The notes under the pieces: model-generated
The model's input: only the letters and a program-made list of their open reading frames with translations
What the model was told of the DNA's origin: nothing
Databases searched by the model: none
Shown here: positions 26,634 through 35,439 of the stretch, one piece after another
Numbering within the stretch: the stretch's first letter is position 1
Layout of the letters: each line of letters begins with the position of its first letter
Program-made: the position numbers and the translations under genes
Origin: Sphingomonas sp. 28-66-16
GTDB lineage: Bacteria > Pseudomonadota > Alphaproteobacteria > Sphingomonadales > Sphingomonadaceae
Direction of reading: 5' to 3'
Assembly (NCBI GenBank): GCA_002281485.1
Contig: NCGF01000031.1
Coordinates: 1-38,549 of the forward strand
Length of the DNA stretch: 38,549 bases

Positions 26634-27463
26634 CCCTTCAACTCCAGCGCCCGTGCGTAGAGCGCCTTGCGGTCGAGCCCGAGCGCCTTGGCGACTTCGC
26701 CCGCCGCCTGCGATACCGACAGACGCGTGAGCGCTTCCGCGAGCGCCGCGTCGGCATCGGCGGCGGTGGCGGCTTCGGGCGGGCCGGGGGGTGCGACGAC
26801 GACGACGATCTCGCCCTTGGGCGGCGCATCGGCATAGCGCGCGGCGAGGGTGGCGAGGCTGCCCGTCACCGCTTCCTCGAAATGCTTGGTGATTTCGCGC
26901 GTCACCGCCGCCTCGCGGTCGCCAAGGCCGTCGGCGAGCGCGGCGAGCAGGGCGCCCAGCCTCGGCCCCGATTCGTAGATCACCAGCGTCGCCCGCACCC
27001 CTGCAATCTCGGCAATGGCCTCGGCGCGCGCCTGCGCCTTGGGTGGCAGAAAGCCCAAATAAAGAAAGCGATCGGTCGGCAGGCCGGCCAGTGTCAAGGC
27101 GGCGACCGCAGCGCATGGCCCCGGGATCGTCACCACCCGATGCCCCGCCGCGCGCGCATCGCGGACCAGCTTGTAGCCCGGATCGGAGATCAGCGGCGTG
27201 CCGGCATCGGACACCAAAGCCACCGCCTCGGTCGCCATTCGCGAAACCAATCCCGGCCTTACCTGTTCGGCATTATGATCGTGATAGGGTGTCATCGCGC
27301 GCTTGACGCCGATATGGTTGAGCAGCTTGCCCGTCACGCGGCTGTCTTCCACGGCGATGACGGCGGCGCGCGACAGGACATCGGCGGCACGCGGAGACAG
27401 ATCACCGAGATTGCCGATCGGGGTGGCGACGATATAGAGGCCGGGTTCAAGGGATGCGGTCAT
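26630..27463 (-). CDS. rsmI: 16S rRNA (cytidine-1402-2'-O)-methyltransferase
   Basis: 277 residues. It methylates the ribose of C1402 in the decoding centre. SAM-binding motifs of the tetrapyrrole-methylase fold are LYIVATPIGNLGDLSPRA at the front, VALVSDAGTPLISDPGYKLV, and TIPGPCAAVAALTLAGLP. A C-terminal winged region has LSVSQAAGEVAKALGLDRKALY. The ATG at 27463 lies 11 bases from the divergent lipoprotein start, so the promoters of both genes must overlap their coding regions. Confidence 0.95.
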   Translation of the reverse strand: MTASLEPGLYIVATPIGNLGDLSPRAADVLSRAAVIAVEDSRVTGKLLNHIGVKRAMTPYHDHNAEQVRPGLVSRMATEAVALVSDAGTPLISDPGYKLVRDARAAGHRVVTIPGPCAAVAALTLAGLPTDRFLYLGFLPPKAQARAEAIAEIAGVRATLVIYESGPRLGALLAALADGLGDREAAVTREITKHFEEAVTGSLATLAARYADAPPKGEIVVVVAPPGPPEAATAADADAALAEALTRLSVSQAAGEVAKALGLDRKALYARALELKG

Positions 27464-27474
27464 TGGGGAGTGTC

Positions 27475-28683
27475 ATGGCAGAGGGTGCAGGGAAACCGCA
27501 ACGCTTCGTCGCGGGGATGTGGAAATGGGCCTTGGTCGCGATCGGCGCCGCCGCGCTCGCCGGCTGCGAAACGGTGGTGCCGCGCGGTCCGACCGGGCCG
27601 GTCGATCGTCCCGCGCCGGTGCGCCCGGTCGAGCCCGTCCGCCCGCGGGTCGAGCCCGGCATCCCGCAGGATCTGGCGCGGCAGCGAGTCGCGCTGCTCG
27701 TGCCGCTGACCGGCGCCAACGCCGGGGTTGGCCAGTCGATCGCCAACGCGACGCAGCTCGCGATTCTCGACACCCGCAGCGACAAGGTGCGGATCACCAG
27801 CTATGATACCAATCTCGGCGCGGCCAACGCCGTCCAGCGCGCGCTCGCGGACGGCAATCGGCTGATCCTCGGCCCGTTGCTTTCCGAGGATGCGCGGGTG
27901 GTGGGGCCGATCGCGCGCCGCGCCGGCGTGCCCGTCATCACCTTTTCCAACGATACCGGCGTGGCCGGCGACGGCACCTATGTGCTCGGTTATGCCCCGG
28001 CGCAGTCGATCGCGCGGGTCGTCGCCTATGCGCGCGGGCGCGGCGTCACGGCGTTCGCCGGGCTCGTGCCCAACGGGCTGTACGGTGACCGCGCCTCGAC
28101 CGCGCTGCTGCGCGCCGTCGAGGATGCCGGCGGCCAGGTCGTCTCGCTCCAGGCCTATGATCGCGCGCCCGGAGCGTTGACGGCGGCGATCACGCGGATG
28201 GGGCGGACTTCGCCCTATCAGGCGGTGCTGATTGCCGACAGCGGCGCGACGGCGGCGGTCGCTGTGCCGATCATCCGCAAAAATGCCGGCGGCAACGCGC
28301 AGATCCTCGGCACCGATCTGTGGAACACCGAAAATTCGATCGCCCAGTCACCCGCGCTGAACGGCGCCTGGTTCGCGAGCGTTTCCGACGGGCTTTATCG
28401 CCAATATGCCGCCAAATACCGCTCGCGCTTCGGTGCGGCACCCTATCGCCTGTCGAGCCTTGGCTACGATGCGGTGCTGCTGACGGTGCGGATCATGCGC
28501 GACTGGCCGATCGGCGCTGCCTTTCCCGAAGCGCGGCTGAACGATCGCGGCGGGTTCGCCGGGCTCGACGGCGCCTTCCGCTTCGGCCCCGACGGCGTCG
28601 CCGAGCGCGCGCTCGAGGTGCAGGAGATCAGGGGTGGCACGACGGTGACGGTGAGCCCCGCGCCGACCGGGTTCGGGCGCTGA
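27475..28683 (+). CDS. lipoprotein of the LpoA/periplasmic-binding type (penicillin-binding protein activator)
   Basis: 402 residues. Signal sequence with lipobox LAGC at Cys31, so it should be a lipoprotein, probably of the outer membrane. A Pro/Arg/Val-rich linker (about 35-65) leads to a periplasmic-binding fold: RVALLVPLTGANAGVGQ, LILGPLLSEDARVVGPIARRAG, VPVITFSNDTG, LGYAPAQSIARVVAYA. This two-lobe fold behind a lipobox, divergent from rsmI-yraN, is the usual setting for LpoA-like activators of PBP1A. Start 27475 has GGGGAG 4 bases upstream; an ATG at 27454 would overlap rsmI. Its stop is 3 bases from the convergent hemW end. Confidence 0.82.
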   Translation: MAEGAGKPQRFVAGMWKWALVAIGAAALAGCETVVPRGPTGPVDRPAPVRPVEPVRPRVEPGIPQDLARQRVALLVPLTGANAGVGQSIANATQLAILDTRSDKVRITSYDTNLGAANAVQRALADGNRLILGPLLSEDARVVGPIARRAGVPVITFSNDTGVAGDGTYVLGYAPAQSIARVVAYARGRGVTAFAGLVPNGLYGDRASTALLRAVEDAGGQVVSLQAYDRAPGALTAAITRMGRTSPYQAVLIADSGATAAVAVPIIRKNAGGNAQILGTDLWNTENSIAQSPALNGAWFASVSDGLYRQYAAKYRSRFGAAPYRLSSLGYDAVLLTVRIMRDWPIGAAFPEARLNDRGGFAGLDGAFRFGPDGVAERALEVQEIRGGTTVTVSPAPTGFGR

Positions 28684-28686
28684 CGC

Positions 28687-29832
28687 CTAACCGTCGGGCA
28701 CCAGCGCGGCGATCACCGCGTTGAGGACGAGCATGCCGGAGTCAGTGGCGCGGAGCCGCTCGCCGTCGCGGGCGATCAGGCCTTCGGCTTCGAGCGTGGC
28801 GGCGGCGCGGGCGTCGATTACCGTATCGATCGGCGTGCCGGCCAGCGTGGCGATCCGGTCAAGGTCGACGCCCTCGGCCAGCCGCAGCCCCATCAACAGC
28901 GCTTCGGCGCGGCGCGCCTGCCGATCGAGCGGCTCCTCGCTTTCGATGCCGTGACCGTGGCGGGCGAGTCCGCTCAGCCAGTTTTCAGGCTTCTTGTGGC
29001 GCTGGGTCGCCATGCCGCCGCGACGGCCGTGCGCGCCCGGGCCGATCCCGGCATAATCGGTATAGCGCCAATAGATCAGATTGTGCCGGCTCTCGGCACC
29101 GGGGCGAGCATGGTTGGAAACCTCATAGGCGGGAAGCCCCGCCGCCGCGGTGATCGCGCGCGTCGCCTCGAACAGTGTCGCGGCGTCTTCCTCGTCGGGG
29201 ATGTGCAGCCGCCCCGCCGCCGCCTCGGTCGCAAAGCGCGTGCCGGGCTCGATGGTGAGCTGATAGAGCGAGAGATGCTCGGTGCCGAAGCCGATCGCGC
29301 GGGCAAGCTCGGCCTCCCAGGCCGCGCGGGTCTGACCGGGGCGGGCGTAGATCAGGTCGACGCTCAGCCGCGCAAAGGCGGCTTGCGCGGTATCGAGCGC
29401 GGCGAGCCCTTCGCGAACGTCGTGGGCGCGGCCGAGGAACGCGAGCGCCTGATCGTCGAGCGCCTGCAGGCCGAGCGACACCCGGTTGACCCCTGCCGCC
29501 GCGAGATCGGCAAAGCGCGCCGCCTCCACCGACGAGGGATTGGCCTCGAGCGTGATCTCGAGGTCGGGCGCGAATCCCCAGGCGTCTTCGGCCGCGGCGA
29601 TGATCGCCGCGACGGTGGCGGGCGGCATCAGAGAAGGGGTGCCGCCGCCGAAGAAGATCGATCCCAGCCGTCGCCCCGGCAGCAGCTTCGCCTCGTGCCC
29701 GAGATCGGCGAGGAGCGCGGCGCGCCACGCCGCCTGATCGACCTGCGCGCGAACGTGACTGTTGAAATCGCAATAAGGGCATTTCGACACGCAAAATGGC
29801 CAGTGGACGTAAAGGGCGAGCGGTTCGGTCAC
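28687..29832 (-). CDS. hemW: HemW-type radical SAM haem chaperone
   Basis: 381 residues from the GTG at 29832 (TEPLALYVHWPFCVSKCPYCDF). The radical-SAM cluster is CxxxCxxC in FCVSKCPYC. Then come FFGGGTPSLM, LEANPSSVEAARFADL, VNRVSLGLQAL, LYQLTIEPGT, and a C-terminal HemN-like domain with HNLIYWRYTDYAGIGPGAHG. Members once called coproporphyrinogen dehydrogenase deliver haem to respiratory proteins. The start is uncertain (no clear ribosome site; the open frame extends upstream). It is divergent from the ACT gene, with 62 bases between. Confidence 0.9.
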   Translation of the reverse strand: MTEPLALYVHWPFCVSKCPYCDFNSHVRAQVDQAAWRAALLADLGHEAKLLPGRRLGSIFFGGGTPSLMPPATVAAIIAAAEDAWGFAPDLEITLEANPSSVEAARFADLAAAGVNRVSLGLQALDDQALAFLGRAHDVREGLAALDTAQAAFARLSVDLIYARPGQTRAAWEAELARAIGFGTEHLSLYQLTIEPGTRFATEAAAGRLHIPDEEDAATLFEATRAITAAAGLPAYEVSNHARPGAESRHNLIYWRYTDYAGIGPGAHGRRGGMATQRHKKPENWLSGLARHGHGIESEEPLDRQARRAEALLMGLRLAEGVDLDRIATLAGTPIDTVIDARAAATLEAEGLIARDGERLRATDSGMLVLNAVIAALVPDG

Positions 29833-29894
29833 CGGCGCGCTGTGGCGTCGCGAGCGTCGCTGTGCAACTGTTGTGGAAACAAAGGGAGGAGCGG

Positions 29895-30425
29895 ATGGGC
29901 GTTTCGGTAATTCTGACGGTGGTCGGCAGCGACCGGCCTGGGCTGACACAGGCGATCGCCGATGCCGTGCTGCGCGCGGGCGGGAACTGGCTGGAAAGCC
30001 AGTTGTCGCGGCTCGGCGGCAAATATGTCGGCGCGGTGCTCGTCGAGATAACGGAGACCGATCTGGCGCGGCTCGAAGACGCCGTGAAGGCGATCGACCC
30101 GGCGACGCTGTCGGTGACGCTGATCGAGGCCGCTGCCGACGGTCCCGCCGATGGCCATATGCTCACGCTCGAACTGGTCGGCGCCGATCGGCTGGGGATC
30201 GTGCGCGAGGTGACCGGCGTGCTCGCGGGTCTCAACGTCAACATCGAGGATTTCGATACCGCGATCGATCATGGCGCCTGGTCGGGCGAGCCGATTTTTC
30301 GCGCGCGTGCGACGCTCACGGTGCCTGCCGATGTCGATCCCGATCAGGTGGTTGCGGCGCTCGAGGCGATCTCCGGCGAGATCATGGTCGATCTGACCGT
30401 TTCGGGCGTGCCCGCGACGGCCTAG
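29895..30425 (+). CDS. double ACT-domain regulator (GcvR-like)
   Basis: 176 residues made of two ACT domains: [25 protein letters not shown] (residues 4-28 start the first) and [24 protein letters not shown] (from about 88, the second). Both have the DRPG/DRLG turn that binds amino acids. This is the glycine-cleavage regulator GcvR-like layout. The effector and target are unknown. Strong ribosome site (GGAGG, 5 bases). It lies on the strand opposite to hemW and rdgB. It shares a CTAG with rdgB at its end, where both genes use TAG. Confidence 0.8.
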   Translation: MGVSVILTVVGSDRPGLTQAIADAVLRAGGNWLESQLSRLGGKYVGAVLVEITETDLARLEDAVKAIDPATLSVTLIEAAADGPADGHMLTLELVGADRLGIVREVTGVLAGLNVNIEDFDTAIDHGAWSGEPIFRARATLTVPADVDPDQVVAALEAISGEIMVDLTVSGVPATA

Positions 30426-31054
30426 AAAACCGCCTTCACCATCGCCGCGAAGGCGCGGGCGCGGTGGTTGTTCGCCTGTTTTTCCTCGAAGGGCATTTCG
30501 GCGAAGGTCCGCGTATCGCCCAGGGGCACGAACATCGGATCATAGCCGAACCCCATTGCCCCGCGCGGCGGCCAGACGAGCATGCCGTCGATCCGCCCTT
30601 CGAACCACTCGACATGCCCGTCGGGCCAGGCGAGCGCGAGCGTCGAGACGAAGGTCGCGGCGTGGCTGACCTCGGGGCCAAGCGCGACGAGCTTGTCGTG
30701 GACGCGGGTCATTGCGAGCATCCAGTCGCGTGTGCCGTCAGCGGTCTCGGCCCAGTTGGCGGTATAGACGCCGGGCTCGCCGCCGAGCGCCTCGACGCAC
30801 AGCCCGCTATCGTCGGCGAGCGCCACCAGCCCCGACAGATCGGCGGCAACCCGCGCCTTCAATTCGGCATTGGCGACGAAGGTGGTGCCGGTCTCCTCGG
30901 GCTCGGGCAGGTCGAGGTCGGCCGCCGACACCGTCTCGATGCCATGGCGCGACAGCAGATCGGCGATCTCGCGGACCTTGCCGGCGTTGTGCGTGGCGAT
31001 CACCAGCTTGCCGGGGGCCAGCTTGCGGATCGCCTGGGGGGCCCGGTCGGTCAT
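30422..31054 (-). CDS. rdgB: XTP/dITP diphosphatase (RdgB/HAM1)
   Basis: 210 residues. It removes dITP, XTP and related damaged nucleotides. [14 protein letters not shown] near the front is the nucleotide-binding signature; [21 protein letters not shown] holds the metal-binding acids; [10 protein letters not shown] and [14 protein letters not shown] finish the active site. The ATG overlaps the rph stop as ATGA, so the two are coupled. Confidence 0.95.
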   Translation of the reverse strand: MTDRAPQAIRKLAPGKLVIATHNAGKVREIADLLSRHGIETVSAADLDLPEPEETGTTFVANAELKARVAADLSGLVALADDSGLCVEALGGEPGVYTANWAETADGTRDWMLAMTRVHDKLVALGPEVSHAATFVSTLALAWPDGHVEWFEGRIDGMLVWPPRGAMGFGYDPMFVPLGDTRTFAEMPFEEKQANNHRARAFAAMVKAVF

Positions 31055-31767
31055 TTCGCGACGGCGCGGGCCTGCGCCGCGAAAATGTCGGTGCAGCCGA
31101 TCCGCGCCAGCCGCAGCAGGCGGAGCAGCGCTTCCTCGTCATAGGTCGCGCCTTCGGCGGTCGCCTGTGCCTCGGCGATATTGCCGTTTTCGAGCAGCAC
31201 GAAATTGGCGTCGGCGTCCGCATTCGAATCCTCGTCATAGTCGAGGTCCAGCACGGGCGTGCCCTGATAGATGCCGCAGCTGATCGCTGCGACCTTCTGG
31301 CTGAGCGGGTCGGCGGTCAGCTTGCCGTCCGCGATCAGTCCGTCGATCGCGAGCCGCAACGCGACCCACGCGCCCGAGATCGACGCGGTGCGGGTGCCGC
31401 CATCGGCCTGGATGACATCGCAATCGAGCGTGATCTGGCGTTCGCCGAGCAGCTTCAGGTCGGTGACCGCGCGCAGCGAACGGCCGATCAGGCGCTGGAT
31501 TTCCTGGGTGCGTCCCGATTGCTTGCCCTTGGCCGCCTCACGATTGCCGCGGGTATGGGTGGCGCGCGGGAGCATGCCATATTCGGCGGTCACCCAGCCT
31601 TCGCCCTTGCCGCGCAGCCAGGGCGGCAGGCGTTCCTCGACCGACGCGGTGACCAGCACCTTGGTGTCGCCGAAGCCGATCAGCACCGATCCTTCGGCAT
31701 GCTTGGTGAAGCGCGGCTCGATGCTGATCGTGCGCATCTGATCGGGGGCGCGGCCGGATGGGCGCAT
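31051..31767 (-). CDS. rph: ribonuclease PH
   Basis: 238 residues, the E. coli length. This phosphorolytic exonuclease trims tRNA 3' ends. It begins [50 protein letters not shown] is the core in two pieces, with [16 protein letters not shown] for tRNA contact and [20 protein letters not shown] for phosphate/metal. The start at 31767 has AGGAGA 8 bases upstream. The open frame extends 60 codons further without family similarity. Divergent from hrcA. Confidence 0.96.
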   Translation of the reverse strand: MRPSGRAPDQMRTISIEPRFTKHAEGSVLIGFGDTKVLVTASVEERLPPWLRGKGEGWVTAEYGMLPRATHTRGNREAAKGKQSGRTQEIQRLIGRSLRAVTDLKLLGERQITLDCDVIQADGGTRTASISGAWVALRLAIDGLIADGKLTADPLSQKVAAISCGIYQGTPVLDLDYDEDSNADADANFVLLENGNIAEAQATAEGATYDEEALLRLLRLARIGCTDIFAAQARAVAK

Positions 31768-32068
31768 GTCTTGTGTCTCCTGGGAATGATTGGGTCGTGC
31801 CTTAAAGGATTGGGGGATGGGTGCAACCGGCGGCGGATTGGGGTCGTGCGGAGGCGCGGAGAACGCAAAGGATGGTGCGATCGGAACGGCCGGTCCGCAT
31901 CGGCAAGACGATCGTGGATGTCGCTTTGCGGCTGCCTGCTCGAAGCGCAACCCCTCGGCGTCTTCTGCGCCTCTGCGCCAACAAGCTTCTTCCAGAATCC
32001 TCTCTTCTCCGCGCGTAGATGTGACCCCCGACTTGCCCCAACCCGGGCGACACCATAGCTATACCGCC
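31768..32068. other. 301-base divergent gap between rph and hrcA
   Basis: No gene is seen. It holds an imperfect 25-base inverted repeat (31846-31870 and 31954-31978) and the start regions of both genes. I searched by eye for a CIRCE element (TTAGCACTC-N9-GAGTGCTAA) and found none. A CTTG at 32032 is followed only by a poor RpoH -10. Confidence 0.55.
31846..31978. repeat. 25-bp imperfect inverted repeat between rph and hrcA
   Basis: The left arm carries GGAGGCGCGGAGAACGC and the right arm TCTTCTGCGCCTCTGCGC; as reverse complements they agree at about 17 of 25 positions. The 83 bases between look non-coding. It resembles a degraded pair of dispersed repeats. Confidence 0.5.
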
Positions 32069-33109
32069 ATGAACCCACCGATCATCGAGCTCACCGACCG
32101 CGCGCGCGACGTGTTCCGAATGGTTGTCGAAAGTTACATCGACTCGGGCGCGCCGATCGGGTCGCGGACGATTTCCAAGCTGTCCGGGGTCAACCTGTCA
32201 CCAGCGTCGATCCGCAACGTGATGCAGGATCTGGAGGAACTCGGCCTGCTTGCCGCGCCGCATACCAGCGCCGGGCGGGTGCCGACCGACAGCGGGCTCA
32301 GGCTGTTCGTCGATGGCATGATGCAGGCAATGGAGCCGAGCCAGGAGGAGCGCGCTGCGATCGCGTCGCGGCTGTCGCAGGTCGGGCCGGTCGAGGAAGC
32401 GATCGCCGCCACCACCGCTGCGCTGTCGGGCCTGTCGGCGTGCGCGGGGCTGGTGTTCGTGCCCAAGCGCGAACTGGTGTTGCGCCAGGTCGGCTTCGTC
32501 CCGCTCTCTGCGCAACAGGCGCTGGCGGTGCTGGTGGCGGAGGACGGATCGGTCGAGAACCGCGTCGTCGATCTGCCGTTCGGCGTTACGCCCTCCTCGC
32601 TGACCGAGGCGGGGAATTACATGAGCGCGATGCTCGCCGGCATGACGCTCAGCGAGGCGCGCGCGCGGATGGAGCGCGAAATCAGCGCCGAACGCGCCGA
32701 ACTCGACAGCGCCGCGCGCGCGCTGATCGAACGCGGCCTTGCGGTGTGGAGCGAGGACAGCAATCGCCGCCCGGTGCTGATCGTGCGCGGGCAGGGGCGG
32801 CTGATCGATGCCGCCGCCGCCGCCGACCTCGAAAGAGTGCGCGATCTGCTCGACGACCTTGAAGGCAAGCAGGAGATTGCCCAATTGCTCGACAGCGCGC
32901 GCGAGGGCGATGCCACCCGCATCTTCATCGGCGCGGAAAACAAGTTGTTTGCACTGTCGGGCTCTTCCGTCATCGCGCGACCGTTTCATGGGCTCGACGG
33001 GCGCGTGGTGGGTGTCGTCGGCGTGATCGGGCCGACACGGTTGAACTATGCGCGGGTTGTGCCAATGGTGGATTTTACTGCCGCGACACTGGCCCGGCTG
33101 ATGTCGTGA
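32069..33109 (+). CDS. hrcA: heat-inducible transcription repressor HrcA
   Basis: 346 residues. Winged-helix DNA-binding domain at about 1-80, with [21 protein letters not shown] in pieces and [21 protein letters not shown]. A GAF-like effector domain follows, and [34 protein letters not shown] lies near the end. HrcA normally represses groESL through CIRCE, helped by GroEL. No CIRCE occurs in this window, so its targets lie elsewhere. The start is ATG 32069; the open frame upstream crosses the repeat region. grpE follows 17 bases later. Confidence 0.95.
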   Translation: [346 protein letters not shown]

Positions 33110-33126
33110 CGCGTAACAGGACAAGA

Positions 33127-33696
33127 ATGACCATCATGATCGAAGAAGAAAACACCAATTCGCTCTCCGCCGACGCCGGCGTCGAGGATGCCGAGGCGCC
33201 GCTCGAACTCGGCGATACCGAGCGACTCGCCGAGCGCGTCGCCGAACTGGAAGCCGAACTCGCCGAATCGAAGGCGGCGGTACTCTATGCCCATGCCGAG
33301 GCGCAGAATGTGCGCCGCCGCAGCGAGAAGGAAGCGATCGACGCGCGCGCCTATGCCGTCACCGGCTTTGCGCGCGACATCCTGTCGGTCGCCGACAATC
33401 TGTCGCGCGGGCTCGCCGCCATTCCCGACATGTTGCGCGCCGACGAGAAGATGAAGGGGCTCGTATCGGGTCTAGAAGCGACCGGCCGCGAGCTCGACGC
33501 GATCTTCGCGCGCAACGGCATCACCCGAATTGAGTCGCTGGGCGAGATGCTCGACCCGAATCGGCACCAGGCGATGCTCGAAATGCCGAGCGACCAGCCG
33601 CCGGGGACGATCGTCCAGGAAATGCAGGCGGGGTACATGATTCGTGACCGGCTGCTGCGCCCCGCGCTGGTGGCGGTGGCGAAGAAGCCGGAGTGA
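33127..33696 (+). CDS. grpE: nucleotide exchange factor GrpE
   Basis: 189 residues. N-terminal acidic stretch, then a long coiled coil (ERVAELEAELAESKAAVLYAHAEAQNVRRR), then the beta domain with EMLDPNRHQAMLEMPSDQPPGTIVQEMQAGYMIRDRLLRPA in several short motifs. It exchanges ADP on DnaK. Start 33127 has AGGA 5 bases upstream; a GTG at 33106 overlapping the hrcA stop is possible but lacks a ribosome site. Confidence 0.95.
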   Translation: MTIMIEEENTNSLSADAGVEDAEAPLELGDTERLAERVAELEAELAESKAAVLYAHAEAQNVRRRSEKEAIDARAYAVTGFARDILSVADNLSRGLAAIPDMLRADEKMKGLVSGLEATGRELDAIFARNGITRIESLGEMLDPNRHQAMLEMPSDQPPGTIVQEMQAGYMIRDRLLRPALVAVAKKPE

Positions 33697-33703
33697 TCCG
33701 ACC

Positions 33704-33723
33704 CCCTCCCTTACGGGGGAGGG
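33704..33723 (+). repeat. 7-bp stem hairpin after grpE (repeat class H)
   Basis: CCCTCCC-TTACGG-GGGAGGG, 7 bases after the grpE stop, followed by ATCGG. It resembles the hairpins around sucD/sucA and may end or stabilise the hrcA-grpE transcript. It lies 14 bases before thrC. Confidence 0.55.
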
Positions 33724-33737
33724 ATCGGCGTTGCAGC

Positions 33738-34967
33738 ATGGCCATCAACCCCAACCTCACCACCGATCGCGCGACCTTCGTGACCCATCTCGAATGTTCG
33801 ATGACGGGTGAGCGCTACGAGGCCGATCAGCTCCACGGGCTGTCGCGGGTCGGCCGCCCGCTGCTCGTCCGCTATGAGCTCGACACGATCAAGGCGGCGA
33901 TTACCCGCGCGCTGCTCGAGGCGCGGCCGACCGACATGTGGCGCTGGCGCGAATTGCTGCCGGTGCGGCACACCGACAATGTCGTCAGCCTCGGCGAGAT
34001 CGAGACGCCTTTAGTGCCGATCCCCGCCGCGGGCGGCATCAATTGCTGGGTCAAGGACGAGGGGCGGCTGCCCACCGGCTCGTTCAAGGCGCGCGGGCTG
34101 GTGATGGCGGTCAGCATGGCCAAGGAGCTTGGCGTCAAGCGGATCGCGATGCCGACCAACGGCAATGCCGGCGCCGCGCTCGCCGCCTATGCCAGCCGAT
34201 GCGGGATCGAGACGATCGTCTTCTGTCCCGACGATACCCCCGAGATCAACGTCCGCGAAATCGCGCTGCAGGGCGCGCGCGTCTACCGCGTCAACGGCCT
34301 GATCGACGATTGCGGGGCGATCGTGGGGAAGGGCGCGGCGGAGGGGCGCTGGTTCGATTTCTCGACGCTGAAGGAGCCCTATCGGATCGAGGGCAAGAAG
34401 ACGATGGGGCTAGAGCTCGCCGCGCAGTTCGGTTGGAAACTGCCCGATGCGATCTTCTACCCGACCGGCGGCGGCACCGGGCTGATCGGCATGTGGAAGG
34501 CATTCGACGAACTCGAAAAACTCGGCTGGATCGGGCCCAGACGCCCCAAGATGTTCGCGGTGCAGGCAAGCGGCTGCGCGCCGATCGTCAAGGCCTTCAA
34601 CGATGGCGTCGAGCATGCCGATCGCTGGGAGGGCGCGCATACCATCGCCAGCGGCATCCGCGTGCCGCGCGCGGTCGGCGATTTCCTGATCCTGCGCGCG
34701 GTGCGCGAGAGCGGTGGGATCGCGATGGCGGTTGACGATGCGCTGATCGAGCAGGCTGTTGTCGATTGCGCGCGGCAGGACGGGCTGTTGCTCTGCCCCG
34801 AAGGCGGTGCGACGCTCGCGGCCTATCGGGCGGCGCTGAAGGATGGGCTGGTGAGCAGCGACGACAAGGTGGTGCTGTTCAACTGCGCGACCGGGCTCAA
34901 ATATCCGATGCCCGAGGCCAATGATGCGATCGACAAGGACGGGCCGATCGATTTCGACGCGCTCTAG
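33738..34967 (+). CDS. thrC: threonine synthase
   Basis: 409 residues, PLP-dependent, fold type II. It makes threonine from O-phosphohomoserine. The PLP lysine is Lys117 in PTGSFKARG; the phosphate loop is PTGGGTG (IFYPTGGGTGLIGMWKA). The N-terminus has a CSMTGERYEADQLHG segment like the zinc-ribbon-derived front of SAM-regulated enzymes, but with only one cysteine. TNGNAGAALAAYASRCG and CPEGGATLAAY are further family features. Start ATG 33738, with only a weak ribosome site. Its stop TAG is shared with the convergent gene inside a CTAG. Confidence 0.9.
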   Translation: MAINPNLTTDRATFVTHLECSMTGERYEADQLHGLSRVGRPLLVRYELDTIKAAITRALLEARPTDMWRWRELLPVRHTDNVVSLGEIETPLVPIPAAGGINCWVKDEGRLPTGSFKARGLVMAVSMAKELGVKRIAMPTNGNAGAALAAYASRCGIETIVFCPDDTPEINVREIALQGARVYRVNGLIDDCGAIVGKGAAEGRWFDFSTLKEPYRIEGKKTMGLELAAQFGWKLPDAIFYPTGGGTGLIGMWKAFDELEKLGWIGPRRPKMFAVQASGCAPIVKAFNDGVEHADRWEGAHTIASGIRVPRAVGDFLILRAVRESGGIAMAVDDALIEQAVVDCARQDGLLLCPEGGATLAAYRAALKDGLVSSDDKVVLFNCATGLKYPMPEANDAIDKDGPIDFDAL

Positions 34968-35401
34968 GTGTTTGGAGGCCGCTTGATCTTTTGGTCAGCT
35001 AGCTCTTTTCGAAGCTTTTTGAGTTCGCTGATCAAATGGTTCATATCGGATAACCTCAACCAGAACCGGCCGGTGTCATCCGGCGGGCTTGGCGCACCAG
35101 GCATCTCGAAGGCGAAAATTGGGTCCGTTCCCGGACTGCCCGGCTGAACCAAGGCATGAGCGAGCTTGGAGCGGAGTTCGGCGAAAGGCTTGAGTCGTTC
35201 GAGTAATTCACGAACCCGCATCGGCTTAGAAAATAAGGTGTCGCCCGCCGCTAGTTGCCCGACCTTTTTTAGCTTCTGCCCGAACAAGTAAGGCAACTTC
35301 TGGCCATCATTTGCCTCATCGATCATTTCGAGCGCCCAGTTTTCGATCTGCGCGCATACATCGATATACTCACCGCGGAAGGCATGGGCATCACGGCACA
35401 T
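34964..35401 (-). CDS. small helical protein with HEPN-like RxxxxH motif, unknown function
   Basis: 145 residues, mostly helical, with no signal or membrane segment. The central FAELRSKLAHALVQ contains R-x4-H, the RNase-type signature of HEPN domains, preceded by long helices (EYIDVCAQIENWALEMIDEAN). The base composition is visibly richer in A and T than all neighbours, which suggests later arrival. No partner nucleotidyltransferase or antitoxin gene is next to it. The C-terminal ~25 residues are Lys-rich (KKLRKELADQKIKRPP). I do not recognise a named family; HEPN-like is an inference from one motif and the helical layout. Confidence 0.6.
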   Translation of the reverse strand: MCRDAHAFRGEYIDVCAQIENWALEMIDEANDGQKLPYLFGQKLKKVGQLAAGDTLFSKPMRVRELLERLKPFAELRSKLAHALVQPGSPGTDPIFAFEMPGAPSPPDDTGRFWLRLSDMNHLISELKKLRKELADQKIKRPPNT

Positions 35402-35439
35402 GGGAATAGGCTAGCGTTCAGAGTTAAAAATTGCCCTAA

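Noticed and set aside
32032-32061. Possible RpoH or housekeeping promoter before hrcA (CTTG at 32032, TAGCTA at 32056)
   Set aside because: The -10 is poor in both readings, and the start would fall on the ATG; not strong enough to list.
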